Assembly (NCBI GenBank): GCA_963575745.1
Contig: CAUYUJ010019880.1
Span: forward strand, 64,001 to 128,000
Length of the DNA: 64,000 nt
Reading direction: 5' to 3'
DNA from: Prorocentrum cordatum
Taxonomy: Eukaryota; Sar; Dinophyceae; Prorocentrales; Prorocentraceae
Shown: positions 1-10,879 of the stretch, piece after piece
Layout of the letters: each line of letters begins with the position of its first letter
How positions within the stretch are numbered: position 1 is the stretch's first letter
Position numbers and translations under genes: made by a program
Notes under the pieces: generated by a model
Seen by the model: only the letters and a program-made list of their open reading frames with translations
Told to the model about the DNA's origin: nothing
Database searches by the model: none

Positions 1-1021
1 CCTCCTGGGGAGCATCGCCAAGCTGACAGCAAAGCTGCTGCCCCAGAAAAAGACGGAGCATCGTCTGTGCACTTATGCAAGCGGCCATTTTTGTTAACCA
101 GATGCTAGTGACGCTCGCCCAGCTTACCGCACGTCGCAGGAGCTAATGCCAAAGACGCTGACGTGCCGGCTTTAGTCTTATCACCTAGGTCGCCCTTCAA
201 ATTTTAAACAGGCGCCTTGAACTGCTTACTACGCCACCTCACCGAGAACAAATCAGTGCCCCTGACCTGGTTGACCCTTCCCAAGAGTCTCTTCCAAACC
301 AGCTTGAGCCCCTTGGACCTCGTCCCGAGGGCAGGAAACTCCGCGCCAAGGATTGGAACCAGCTCTTAGTGGCAAGGGTTCAAAAGCAAAGCGGCACCCT
401 CGGCGTGACCGTCCCGAACACGGTAGGCCGCCTGTTCAGCCATCAAGCGAACGTGCTTCCAAGATGGTGGCAAAGGCCTGGGCCCAAAGGTGGCAACCGT
501 TGGCATGGGAGGGGGGTCCTGAAACCGAGACCTCTCAACCCAACAGGGGAAGGACGAAACACAATTTGCGCAGGACAATGTGAATTGAGCGTCGTGTCAT
601 GCCTGACCTTACACGCCCTGATGGTTTTCCCCAGGCCGCCCGAGAACACAAAATACGTGCGCGGAGAGGGGGCAACACGCGCTTGGCGCGTGCGCGCGCA
701 GCACGCGTCCTCCTGTCCACGGCCCCCGAGGAGGGACCACACTTGAAGGGCGCGCCGGATTCTTCACACGTGGCAGTATGCGCGCGGAAGGGTGGGGGGG
801 GCAACATGTGCCTGGAGCGCGCGTGTGTGGGACAGGCGTTTTCAGAGCGGCAAGGAGGGGCGTGGGGGAAGGGGCACGGCGGGCCACAACTGGCGCGTCG
901 GATGCTTCACGCGTGAGAGCACGTGCGCGGAGGGGGGGGTAGCCCAACATGCGCCTGGTGCGTACGCGCGTGGCACGTGCTTTCGTGTGTCCACGGCCCC
1001 CATGGGGTGGGGGGCCAACTT
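1..1021. other. Left edge, mostly unassigned
   Basis: The first 110 bases hold a plus-strand open frame (bases 2-112, ending TAA) with natural-looking composition (Ala, Leu, Lys, Thr) that enters from outside the window. It could be the tail of an exon or of a repeat-derived ORF. The rest, especially 650-1020, is CpG-rich sequence with runs of CGCG and GTGCGC. Every ORF there is overlapped by equally long ORFs in other frames, so I call no gene. Confidence 0.3.
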
Positions 1022-1207
1022 CCCAGACCCCCGAAGTAATGTTTCTTTCATTACGTCGACCCCCAAAGGTCCCGACCCTTTCCCCATGACCGGCTTTGCA
1101 TCCTGAGTCGTTTTTTGACGCTCCCGAGGCCCGGTGAGGGCCCCCGGAGGCCGAAAATGAAGGAAAACCTTCCGTCATGAATTTTTCATTACTCGAGGGG
1201 GTCTGGG
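1022..1207 (+). mobile_element. Family A TIR element, full-length copy
   Basis: This is the reference copy of the commonest short element in the window. It begins CCCAGACCCCCGA and ends with the inverse, CGAGGGGGTCTGGG. Just inside both ends lies a short ATGA...TCAT foldback around a T-run. The interior carries GTCGACCCCC, then a CCTGAGTCGTTTTTTGACG block, then a segment ending GGAGGCCGAAA. It encodes nothing. Length about 186 bp. Known dinoflagellate introners have this size and structure; calling it an introner is inference. Confidence 0.75.
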
Positions 1208-1334
1208 TTGGGCGCGTCGGGTCCCTGACGTGTAAGCGTACGCGCGCGGCGGGAGGGGGGGGGGGCAGCTTGCGCTCGGCGCGCGCGCGCGCGGAGCACG
1301 CGTTCTCGCGTGTCCTCGGCCCCAGAGGGGGGGT

Positions 1335-1586
1335 CCTCCTCCTCTTCCTCCTCTCCTCCTTCTCGTCTTCCTCCTCGTTTTGCTCCTCCTCCTCACCATC
1401 CCCACCACGTCAGAGTGAAGCGGGTATCAACCGCCGCCTGCTCATCGTCGTCTTCCATCTCCTCCTTCTACTCCATCTCGTCCTGCTCCTCCTCCTCCTC
1501 ATGTTCGGTTTCCTCCTCCTCCTCCTCCTGCTCCTCCTGCTCCTCCTCCTCCTCCTCCTCCTCCTCCTCCTCCTCCCCCTCCTCCT
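1335..1586. repeat. (CTC)n pyrimidine tract
   Basis: A long imperfect CTC/TCC microsatellite on the plus strand. It ends in CTACAG, a plausible 3' splice acceptor, immediately before the candidate coding stretch that follows. The poly-Leu, poly-Ser and poly-Arg ORFs across it are artefacts. Confidence 0.9.
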
Positions 1587-2800
1587 ACAGCCGTTTCGGC
1601 CCCGCGCGGGGCGCGCGGGGGCTGCCGCGGCGCGATTCGAAACGCGTTCCGCGGCGAGCCATGCGGGCATGAGACGGGCGCAACTGTTCGTCGGCGAAGG
1701 ACACGCTGGACAGGCAGGTGGCGGGCAAGTCGTGGGACGTTTCCTCCAGGACCTCGAGTTCGGCAGTGGGGTGACCCTCGAGTGGCAGGTGGTGCGTTGC
1801 GCAGGCCATTTCAGCATCAATGGCAGTCTGGACCGAAGGGGTCTGGCTGCCTGCCACAGGGAGCAGCCGGAGCAGCCATTGGCATCGATGGGTTTCGGCT
1901 ACGGGGAACTGCAGGGCTTCAAGGACAAGATGGACCTTGGCTATGGCCCTCTGAAGCAGGTGGCGGGGCGGTCGGCGAGTATCAAGCAGTGCGAGGACGG
2001 CTGCATTCTGGCATCAGAGAGACTAGATCCAGCTGGACAAGAAGGGCGCGTGGTCTTGGTGCAAGACAAAGTTGCTGGCCGAGAACAGCGTGGCGTCCGA
2101 CCAGGAGATCGAAGCGGGCGAGGACGAGGCGTGGGGCCCCAACTGGCCGAGGGCAACACGCTGGGCTCGCAGGCAAGCGGATTCGCAAAAGGGACAAGAT
2201 GGAGAGCGCCCCCTTGGAGAGCGCGAAGACCAAGTGGCTCTTTGCCAGGAAGCTTCTGGAGGCCAAGCGTCGCACGAGATGCATCTCAGCAACGGCGGCT
2301 CTGGGGGCAACGGTGCCGACGGAGTCTTCGGCCACCACGGGGACGGGGTGATGAATTGGTACCTCGGCGAGTACTTCTTGGAAGCGAGCACGCAAACCGT
2401 GCAGAGCAGCTCCCAGGACGACGTCGAGTTCGGGCAGGCCTCCCAGGATTGGCTGCAGAGTTCATGGAGCCGAGGGAGGTCGCATGGCAGTTGAAGCAGG
2501 AGCGTGATCACTTCGAGGCCCTCAGCCAGACAGGGGCCGCGGAGTGCGAGGGTTGCTACCATGCGGAGTCCAAGGAGGACATCCAGGTCATGTGCAGCCA
2601 CTCGGAGGTGGTCGTCACGGTGTGGGGCCTCAACGAGTCGGAGCTGGCGCTCGGCGTGGCGTCGGGGTCCACCGGCTTCGAGGGGAACCCCATCTCCAGC
2701 ACTCTTGACGCCGACGTCACTCTGCAGCTCATCGCGGACGGCCGCTTCGACGGCCTGGACGACTGGGGGGGCGTCGTCGTCCTGTCCGTGGGGTCTCGGT
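1587..2800 (+). pseudogene. Unrecognised exon-like region, frame broken
   Basis: I do not recognise a family. The segment follows a pyrimidine tract and a CTACAG acceptor-like site. The most protein-like part is about 2463-2790(+), with balanced composition, several Glu/Asp/Trp and a CEGCYH motif. Earlier stretches look coding in different plus frames (one around 2045-2200, another around 2190-2260), which suggests frameshift decay or several exons. On the minus strand 1585-1857 is also open with natural composition, so the strand is not settled. Confidence 0.3.
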
Positions 2801-3321
2801 CCCTTGGGGCGGGTTCGGTTTGGAACCCTCTGGGGCCGTGCGCGGCCCTTTGGGGCTTCGGTTTGGGTTGGTCCCTTTCGCACCTCAGCTGCGGGCAGGA
2901 AAAAAAACACTTCTCCCGTGGCGCTGCGGCCGCAGTGCCGAGCAGGTCACCCGACCTGACGCAGTCAGTCCCTCAGTCCCTCCTCCTCCCCCGCCTCCTT
3001 TTTCTCCCCGCGGGCGCCGAGGATGACCCGCAAGGATGACGACGACGACGACGGCGTTGGCGGCGCGGCGAGGGTGGCGAACGGTCAGTTGGCCGAAGGC
3101 GCGTGCAAACGCGCGCCCCACACGCACGAGCCAGGAGCATGTTGGCCCCCCCCATCCGCGCACGTATTGCCACGTGTGCAAATCCCGACGACGGCGACGA
3201 ACTGGGCGGCAACCACGCCGACGACTACGACGGCGACGACGACGATGGCTTCGCGCGTCAGAAGAAAATGTAACTCAAGGTCCTGACCTTGCTCGTTGAT
3301 CCCTCAAGTTGGACGAAAGTG
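2800..3321. other. No gene seen
   Basis: GC-rich sequence with a pyrimidine run near 2970-3010 and short GAC/ACG runs near 3030-3055 and 3190-3250. The poly-Asp and poly-Thr ORFs are repeat artefacts. Confidence 0.5.
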
Positions 3322-3445
3322 CGCGGCGCTCAGGCGAGAGACGCAGTTTGAAAACGACCCGCCCTCAACTCGTGAAGCTCTTGCAAACGTTTAAGACGAC
3401 TGTGCGCGGCGCGAGGGCGCGAGGTTGAATACTTCCCGCCGCCCA
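3322..3445. repeat. 83-bp minisatellite, minor locus
   Basis: Two diverged units of the repeat found as a longer array at 5450-5985. Both contain GTGCGCGGCGC followed by a GCCCTCAA...GTGAAGCTCTTGCAAA block. They show the family is dispersed rather than confined to one array. Confidence 0.6.
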
Positions 3446-3589
3446 CCCATGACATGCTTGCACATGTTAAGCTGGAGGGTGGCAACTGGCGAGGGAGTCT
3501 AAGCCGAAACGCCCCTCCCGCCGTGCCGACATTTCTCGGGTTGCGACAGGGCGGGGTGAATCAAAGATGGAACAGGGATGCAGGAAGTG

Positions 3590-4322
3590 GAGGATCGAGG
3601 GAGAGAAGGACCATGATGATGAGTAGGAGCAGGATTCAGGGAGAGGGGGGGGGAAGGGGAGGAGGAAGAGGAAGAGGATCGAGGGAGAGGTAAAGGATCG
3701 ACAGAGGAGGAAGACCGAGGGAGAGGAGGAGGAGGAGGAGGACGAGGAGGAGGAGGAGGAGGAGGACGTGGGAGGAGGAGGACGAGGGAGGAGGAGGAGG
3801 GGGTGGCACGGGAGAGGAGCAGGAGGAAGAGGAGGAGGCAGAGGCGGAAGAGGAGGAAGAAGAAGAGGAGGAGGAACACGAGGAGGAGGAAACGGAGAAA
3901 CATCTTGAAAGTAATGCCTGGGAGCTGCACAGAAGCACACGTAACGCTACCTAGCAGGAGGAGGAGGAGGAGGAGGAGGAGGAGGAGGAGGAGAGGAGGA
4001 GGAGGAGGAGGAGGCGGAGGAGGAGGAGGAGGAGGAGGAGGAGGAGGAGGAGGAGGAGGAGCGAGGAGGAGGGAGGGCGAGGAGAAGGAGGACCGAGGGA
4101 GAGAGAGAGTATGGAGGCAGAGGTGGAGGACGAGGAGTAGGAGGAGTTGGAGGAGGAGTTGGAGGAGGAGGAGGAGGAGGAGGCGGAGGGGGATCGAGAT
4201 AGAAGGTGAAGAGGAGGAGGAGGAGGAGGATCGAGGGAGAGGAGGAGGAGGAGGCGAAAGAGGAGGAGGAGGAGGAGGAGGAGGAGGCGGAGGAGTCGGA
4301 GGAGGAGGCGGAGGAGGAGGAT
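3590..4322. repeat. Long (GAG)n purine tract
   Basis: More than 600 bases of GAG/GGA microsatellite on the plus strand, interrupted once by about 60 bases of unique sequence at 3900-3955. The long poly-Gly, poly-Arg, poly-Pro and poly-Ser ORFs on both strands are artefacts. Confidence 0.9.
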
Positions 4323-4483
4323 AATTAATGCCGACGGAGCCCCCGCAACGCTCAGGGCCGAGTCCTCCGCGGCCTCGCGGCGGCAGCCCGGGGCGCCCGC
4401 CGCCAAGCGGCGCAGGACGAGCGGCTTGTGCCGCCCGCCCGCTGTCCTGCCGCCGCCGCCGCTGTTGCCTCGGTCTGGTCTGG

Positions 4484-4636
4484 GAATCGAGATAAACTGT
4501 TCCAGAGCGTCCCAGAACGCTGTCAGATCGCTCTGGAGCGCTCTGGAGACGGCCGTGGCGCCCGATAGATCCTCCAAACCCGCCGATGCTCGGAGACTCC
4601 CGATCTAGATCGGTCCGGTCTTGTCTCGATCTCGCC
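4484..4636. mobile_element. Family G palindromic element
   Basis: Contains the CCAGAGCG/CGCTCTGG inverted motifs and a GATCCTCCAAACCCGCCGAT block, which occur in the opposite orientation in the clearer copy at 17710-17838. Its ends, ATCGAGATAAAC and TTGTCTCGATCTC, are partly inverted copies of each other. A fragment of the same family lies at about 6195-6275. Confidence 0.5.
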
Positions 4637-4840
4637 TCCGTCCTATGTGGGAGTAGGGGTGACCCTCTGTCAGGGGGGGGGGGAAACACACACAGACACA
4701 ATGAATCGTCGATTCCCCCGGAAACATTGGAATCTATGTGAAATGGGGTGGAAGACAAAACCCAGAAAACATGGAAAAAGATGGGGAAGCCTTTTATTTG
4801 TGTGTATCTATTTGTGTGTCCTGGGGCCCCTTCACTCTGA
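4637..4840 (+). mobile_element. Family K element (A-rich)
   Basis: Carries the family signature ACACAATGAATCGTCGATT, then an A-rich interior with AAAACCCAGAAAACATGG, and ends with TTTGTGTGTATC...TTTGTGTGTCCTGGG. Other copies lie at 6630-6775, 9841-9995 and 47366-47503; the last coincides with an intron of the hydrolase gene. Confidence 0.6.
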
Positions 4841-5449
4841 CCCGCTCGACCCGGCCAGTGCGATCCTCTCTCTTCTGCCTATGCCGAGTGCTGCTGGACG
4901 TGCCCCGTGGCCCAAGGAATTCCCCCAGGACTTCCAAGCAGGACACCACTGGGGGGCCACATGTGAACCCTACCCCTACCCCCCCACGATTTCTGAAGGG
5001 GAGGGTGGGGTTCACTTCGCTCGGGTGAACCGTTGCGATCTTGCCGTGCAGGTCGAAGGCCGACCAGCTTGCGCGCCGGACGGGGCAAGGGCGAAGGCAA
5101 ATCCGCTCCAGAGGAGGAGGAGAAGGGGGAGGAGGAGGACCAGTGTAAACCCAAGAGTCATCAACGATCTTGGAATCAACCCTCTCTCCAAGCCCCCTCT
5201 GCATGGGCCCCCACAACGGTTCATTTACATTGAGGGAACTGCCCCGTTGGAAGACAACCGTTTGACGATCCTGAAGCATGCCAAACCATTGTTCTCGGGA
5301 TTTCAGCGCCACGTATCAACCTGACTGCTGCGTCTTGACGATCCGGAATCGTGCCAGAGCGGCATTTTTGGGTTTTCAACACAGCGAACCAACATTGCTG
5401 TTGCACCCGCAAAATCCGGAATCCTTCCAAAACGCCACTTCTGGTACGC
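4841..5449. other. No gene seen
   Basis: Mixed sequence with a short GAG run near 5113-5140. ORFs overlap in several frames on both strands without family motifs. Confidence 0.4.
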
Positions 5450-5985
5450 TGATCAGAAGAACCCGTGCATACTTTGCAAATTTTGAAAACGAATGTGCGC
5501 GGCGCTAAGGCGAGAGCCACATTTTGAGAAGGAGCCGCCCTCAATCCGTGAAGCTCTTGCAAATGTTCAAAATGAATGTGCGCGGCGCGAAGGCAAGAGC
5601 CACATGTTGAGAACGACCCGCCTTCAATCCGTGTCATTCTTGCAAATTTCTAAAACTAATGCGCGCGGCGCTAAAGCGAGAGCTACATTTTGAAAACCGC
5701 CCCCCTCAATCCGTGACGCTCGTGCAAATGTCTGAACCGAATGCGCGCGGCGCTAAGGCGAGTGTTACATTTTGAAAACAACCTGCCCTCAATCCGTGAA
5801 GCTCTTGCAGATTTCTAAAACGAATGTGCGCGGCGCTCAGGCGAGAGCCACATTTTGAAAACAGCCCGCCCTCAATCCGTGGAACTCTTGCAAATTTCTA
5901 ACAAAGGAATGTGCACGGCGCTCAGGCGAGAGCCACGTTTCGAAAACGACCCACCCTCCATCTGTGAAAGCCTGGTAAATGTTTA
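5450..5985. repeat. 83-bp tandem minisatellite, about six units
   Basis: The core GCGCGGCG recurs at 5497, 5580, 5663, 5745, 5828 and, as GCACGGCG, at 5913. Spacing is therefore 82-85 bp. Each unit also has a GAGAGCCACATTTTGA block and a CTCAATCCGTGAAGCTCTTG block. The period is not a multiple of three, so open frames do not persist from unit to unit. Confidence 0.9.
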
Positions 5986-6625
5986 AGCTTCAGAGTCATA
6001 AGTGGTGAGGAAGTCGCAGGCGAAACGCCCTGCCCGCCCTAAAAACTGGCCTCGGGGTGCGCCGGGGAGGAGTTATTCATAAGGAGAAGGCATGGAGGGG
6101 GTGGAGGAGGAGGAAAAGGAGGAGGAGGAGGAGGAGGATCGAGGAAGAAGAGGAACAGGACGCTTGCGCGCCTGACGGGGCAAGGGCCAGGGCAAGTCTG
6201 TTCCAGAGCGTGCCCAGAGCGCTCGCAGAGCGGGTGCGGGAGCGCTCCGAGAGGGCACTGCGACGCCCGAGGCGTCCTCCGCCAGGTCTGAGAGCTTCTC
6301 GCTGTAGCCTCTCCCGTGTTTCGCCTCGTTCCCTTCTTTGCCCCCCTCGCTCCCCTCTCCTCACTCGCCTCCCTCCTCTCTCCCTTCCTCCCCTTCCTCC
6401 TCTCTCCCCTTCCCCCCCTTCCGCCCCTCCCTCCTTTCTCCTCGCCCCCCTCCGCCCAATCAGTGTTCCACTGTGGAGGGCATAGGGCTTCCACCTGACC
6501 TCGAGCTCCCACCCGACCTCGAACAAGGCCACATTTTGAGGGCTCGCGTGCATGTGAATTCAGTGTCCTACGCACCTCCGGGTGTGTAATTTCATTGTTG
6601 TTGTTGTTGGGCTTCGTTTGAACCT
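5986..6625. other. No gene; purine and pyrimidine tracts
   Basis: Contains a GAG run at about 6093-6150, a family G fragment at about 6195-6275 with inverted CAGAGCG motifs, and a C/T-rich tract at about 6315-6455. ORFs here are low-complexity. Confidence 0.5.
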
Positions 6626-6629
6626 TCTT

Positions 6630-6775
6630 ATCGGAAGGGGGAACACTCACAGGCACAATTCCTCGCCGACTCCCATGAGAAGATGGGAAACGATAGGAAG
6701 TGGGGGCGGGACGAAAACCCAGAACATGTAGGAGTAAATATGGGGAACCTTGGGATCTGTGTCCAATGCAAAGGC
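6630..6775 (+). mobile_element. Family K element, diverged copy
   Basis: Shares with the copy at 4637 the start GGGGGAACAC...CACAATTC, the CGAAAACCCAGAACATG interior and the GGGATCTGTGTCC end. Confidence 0.5.
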
Positions 6776-6825
6776 GTTACGTCCGGTGCCGGCGACCGTG
6801 AAGGGAGTCTACTACGACGACGGCG

Positions 6826-6841
6826 ACGACCACCACGACGA

Positions 6842-6909
<68 letters not shown>

Positions 6910-6912
6910 TTG
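6826..6912. repeat. (ACG)n microsatellite
   Basis: Nearly pure GAC/ACG trinucleotide run. The poly-Asp, poly-Thr and poly-Val ORFs across it are artefacts. Confidence 0.95.
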
Positions 6913-7310
6913 ACGTGGGCCAGAGTCCTTATGGATGGTTCTTGGAGTCTCTTCGGAAATCTCTCGGGGGCCTCTGGGGAGGAATGTTGGGGCCTCTTGG
7001 GAGCCTCTTGGTTGGGGGGCTCTTGGGAGCCTCTTGGGGGCCTCTTCGGGCTTCCTGGGGACTTTGTAGTTCTCTTGGAGCCTCTTGGAGCCTCTTGGGG
7101 CCTCCTGGGAGCCTCTTGGGGCCGAAGGCTCGAAATGTCGGTTCGGGAGTGCTCTTGGAAGCATCTTGGGGCGTCCTGGAGGCCTCGTGGGCAGCCTGGA
7201 GGGCGCGAAGGCGCTTTGGCGACCGGGGACCCTCTTGGACCGTCTCGGCGGCCTCTTGGGGCACTCTTGGCCTGTCTTCGTATTTTCTGTGGCCCCAGGG
7301 CCTCCAGGGG
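6913..7310. repeat. CCTCTTGGGG short-period repeat
   Basis: Irregular array of 11-13-bp units built on GGGGCCTCTTGGGAGCCTC. The same unit forms a purer array at 24640-25110 and appears as fragments at about 22140-22240 and 29540-29640. No frame stands out as coding. Confidence 0.75.
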
Positions 7311-8087
7311 GGGGGGAGCGTATCTGAGTGGCGACCCTCCCCGGGGACCCCCTCGGGGATACCCCCCCCGGGGCGGGGAAGGGATCGAAGTGAAGGGGCT
7401 CCCCTTCGGATCGATTACGACATTGCTAGATTTTTCTTTCGCTGACAGGCTTGAGGAGGCGGGGTGCAAGGGAAGGGGTCGACGGAGACGACGGCTGACG
7501 GAGCCAACGCCTCAAACGGCCAAGCCCCTCACACACGCCGACAGGGTCGGCGGATGTGTTTGTGTGTCTCTGGGCTGTGCCCAGCTCGTTGCGCTGACCG
7601 CCGCAATTCCCGGTCAACCTCGCTCGCACCGCTAGTGGTAAGGTCACTGGCCGTGTGCGCACGTGAACTCCTGAATTCATTATCGTTTGTGTGTAATCTT
7701 GAGACTATCATTCCTTGCCGAATAAAAATGTGTCTCTGGGCCCCTCGCACGCGTCGCACTTCCCCCCCCGGGCTCGCCGCCGGTCTGGGGCCTCCGCCGC
7801 CGCCCAGGGGAGGGGGGGGGAGGGGGGGGGCCCTCCGCGGACCCTGGCGGGGATGTCTGGCAGATCTCGGCGGGCCCCTGGCGGGGATCTCTGAAGGCCG
7901 GCGAGTGTGGGGTGGGGGGGGGCGGGGGGGGCGGATGTGTTTGTGTGTCTCTGGGCCCCTCTATCTCAGCAGCCCCCGATTCCCCTTCCGCTCCGCAGGA
8001 CCCGCCGGTCCCCACCCCAGGGCAGGCGCGGCCCGCAGGCCGCGCGGTGCCGGCGACGCCGCCGCCCTCCCCGCCGCGCCCGCCGCC
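7311..8087. other. G/C-run region with family K 3' ends
   Basis: GGATGTGTTTGTGTGTCTC or a close variant followed by TGGGC occurs at about 7550, 7728 and 7932. It matches the 3' end of family K elements, so this stretch seems to be stacked, truncated copies. The third is followed by a pyrimidine run ending CCGCTCCGCAG, a possible acceptor. I see no convincing exon. Confidence 0.4.
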
Positions 8088-8312
<225 letters not shown>

Positions 8313-8599
8313 GGCGTCAGGTTGGCCGAGGCACCCCCACTCTCCGCAGGGACGAGAGGTCGCCGCGCCGTTTTTGCTCCGACGCGCGGCCTCGCGTCCT
8401 GGGGAGGGCGCTCCGGCCACCAGGGCGAGCGCCGCCTCGGGCGCGCTGGGTTTGCCCCGGGGTTTCCTGTGGCACCCGCGTCGCCTGCTGTAGGGCGGGG
8501 CGCAGTGTTTGCCGTGGGTCTGCCGTGGTGCCGGCGTCTTGTCCGTTTGGGCGCGCCGAGGGCAAACGGCGCGGCGACAAGCCACGACGGACGGCTTCT

Positions 8600-8740
8600 G
8601 TTTCACAGAGTTCGGTCACTTGGGGCTTTTGCCAGGCCCCCGGACCGTCAAAAGCTGCTCGGGATGAGAAGCAGGTCTTGGGGAAAGGGTCCAGACCTCC
8701 CGGGGTCGATGTCGCGAAGAAAACCTCGGAGTTACGGCCG
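8600..8740 (-). mobile_element. Family A element, diverged copy
   Basis: In reverse orientation it keeps CAGGCCCCCGGACCGTCAAAA, the GGGAAAGGGTCCAGACCTCC block and GGTCGATGTCG. The outer TIRs are eroded. Confidence 0.5.
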
Positions 8741-9229
8741 GACCGAGGTATGAGATCGAAGTCGGTTCGGGCAGGGTGCCCTGATGTTCTTCGTGTTTGT
8801 TGGATGCACTGGGGCAGGGTGCCCTCGAATCTTCTTCGGTTTGGCCGACGGAGGGTCTCGTATTCTTGAAGGATGTTCTTCTGTCTTCGGTCCGGCTGTA
8901 TGGGAAAGGGGGGGGCGGAATTTGCTCTGCTCTGCCGGTGCCCGCCGTTCGTTCCCTGCGTCGTCCGGCTGTCCTTGCTACCCTCTCTCGCGCTTGCTTT
9001 CTTGCCTCCTCCTCCTCCTCTGTCTCTTCCTTGCTTCGTGTCCTCGCCGATCGCCTCCTCCCTCCCGGCGTTGCTGTTGCTGCCCTCGCATTGCTCGGAG
9101 CGCTCTGATCGCGACTACTTCTGGAGCTCTGCAGGTAACACGGTCAGCCTCGTGGTGGTCCCCACCTTCACGGGACCTTCCGAGCACCAGAGCAGAACAG
9201 CACGGGGGGGTGAGGGTACGGAATCCACA
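8741..9229. other. No gene seen; local duplication
   Basis: GCAGGGTGCCCTGATGTTCTTCG and a near copy recur about 45 bases apart (about 8770 and 8814). A pyrimidine-rich stretch lies at about 8990-9075. No recognisable coding motif. Confidence 0.4.
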
Positions 9230-9415
9230 GTGGGGACCCATGCCAAGAAACACTCTGCTTGACCCCAGGGTGCCCTGGGTTTCTTGGATTTCGATGGCTT
9301 TGCCACGGAACTCGTGACGTTCCCAAACCAAAGACCAATGGACCTTGTGGGATCTCAGCTGGGTTTCTTGTGGCAGGTCTCTTGTGGTCGAGCCCTGCAG
9401 TGCTGCACGCAGCCG
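9230..9415 (+). repeat. Family M dispersed repeat
   Basis: Shares ACCCATGCCAAGAAACAC, CCCAGGGTGCCCTGGGT, GTGACGTTCCCA and TTTCTTGTGG...GTGGTCGAGC with 35765-35960. Part of it also recurs at about 28640-28700. No ORF is conserved between copies. Confidence 0.55.
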
Positions 9416-9515
9416 GTGTCTGCCCCGCCGGGCGCGCTCCGTCGGTGCCCGGGCGCCGGGAAGACGGGCTATACGTGGAGTGATTCACCAAACCCAGCTG
9501 TTCTCCAGGAGGGGA

Positions 9516-9845
9516 ACACACACACACACTCACACACACACACACGCACACACGCACACACACACAAACACACACACGCACACGCACACACACACACACA
9601 CCACACACACACACACGCACACACGCACACGCACACACGCATACACGCACGCATACACACACACACACACGCACACACACACACACGCACACACGCATAC
9701 ACGCATACACGCACGCATATACACACACGCACACACACACACACGCACACACGCACACACGCATACACACAGTCACACACACACACACACACGCACGCAC
9801 GCACGCTCACACACAGATGCACATACACACATCCACACGTCCACA
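9516..9845. repeat. (CA)n / (CACACG)n microsatellite
   Basis: About 330 bases of CA dinucleotide with frequent CG and CATA variants. It directly abuts the family K element that follows. The His-Thr and Cys-Val ORFs are artefacts. Confidence 0.95.
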
Positions 9846-9995
9846 CACAGACACAATGAATCGTCGATCACCCGGAAAATATAGGAAAATATTGGATGGG
9901 GGAGGGAAGACGAGAATCCAGAAAATTGAGAAACATATGGGGACTCATGGGATTTGTGTATGTATCTGTGTGGCCCTGGGCCCCTTCATTTGTTG
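9846..9995 (+). mobile_element. Family K element
   Basis: Starts CAGACACAATGAATCGTCGAT, has an A-rich interior with AGAATCCAGAAAATTGAG, and ends GGGATTTGTGTATGTATCTGTGTGG. It is the best match in the window to the hydrolase-intron copy. Confidence 0.65.
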
Positions 9996-10446
9996 CATCG
10001 ATTCGCTCACTCCGCCGGCCCATATGGTAAGACTGGTGCTGGTAGCGAGCGGGAAGAATTGCAGGCGGTTTTCCTCCCCCCCCCCCCGACGCGTCGTCGA
10101 AAAGTGCAGCCGCTCAGAAAAGGAGGGGAACCCTGGGATACACCCCCAGGGGGCTCTGCGGACGCACCCCTATCGAGGAGGGGCGCCCCCCCTGGTAAGT
10201 CCCAGGGTTGGGTCCAAAGCGTCGGATCCAGGCGAAAACCATCCAAAGCCTGGGATAGGGGTCGACATATCTCTTATCAAAGGGCGAGGAGGAGGGGAAG
10301 GAGGCGGCGGAGGAGGGGAGGGTGATAGGGGTCGACATATCCTTTCATTAAAGGATGAGGAGGAGGCGGCGAAAATGGGGAGGGTGAGGTAGAGGGCCAG
10401 CCCCTCCTTTCGTCTGGCCGGGGGGTGCCGCCGTCATCGCCTTCTT
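9996..10446. other. No gene; family N repeat inside
   Basis: About 10165-10275 (TCGAGGAGGGGCGCC ... CCAAAGCCTGGGATAGGGGTCG) recurs in diverged form at 27438-27545. GATAGGGGTCGACATATC also occurs twice here, about 70 bases apart. Confidence 0.45.
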
Positions 10447-10520
10447 CGCCGTCGTCGTCGTCGTCGTCGTCGTCGTCTTCGTCGACGTCTTCGTCGTATT
10501 CGTCGACGTCCTCGTCGATG
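10447..10520. repeat. (GTC)n microsatellite
   Basis: Imperfect GTC/TCG run. The acidic minus-strand ORF across it is an artefact. Confidence 0.85.
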
Positions 10521-10759
10521 CTGCGATTTTCGACAGGTTTCGACGGGTTTCGGAGGCTCTCGGAGATTTTCGGAGACTTCACGGAGTTATAATCGTCGCC
10601 GGCTGGGCTGGCCACGCTGCTCGCTTCCAGAAGCGAGCCCCAGTCCCATCTGCGCTGCGGGCTGTCTGTTTTGAGGCGCGCCTTCTGAGACAATGGGAAA
10701 ACACGAGCAGGGGTTGAAGTTTTGAGGGTGGAGCAACGCATTGTGAGTTCTGTTGGTAC

Positions 10760-10879
10760 GGAGTGGGAAGGGGCCTCGGGAGCGTCAAAAAACGACTCAG
10801 GATGCAGAGCCGGTCATGGGGAGAGGGTCGGGACCTTTGGGGGTCGGGTGATGAAAAAACATTACGTCGGGGGTCCGGG
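10760..10879 (-). mobile_element. Family A element, 5'-truncated
   Basis: Contains GGAGCGTCAAAAAACGACTC, the GGTCATGGGGAGAGGGTCGG block and the terminal ACGTCGGGGGTCCGGG. The other end is missing. Confidence 0.6.

Noticed and set aside
2023-2910. 295-codon minus-strand ORF
   Set aside because: Pro/Arg-rich with no motif; the plus strand of the same interval has a more natural stretch at 2463-2790, though neither is secure.
3499-4758. 419-codon minus ORF rich in Pro, Leu and Ser
   Set aside because: Translation of the (GAG)n tract; equally long ORFs exist in other frames and strands.
9284-9859. His-Thr repeat ORF and its Cys-Val counterpart on the minus strand
   Set aside because: Pure (CA)n artefact.
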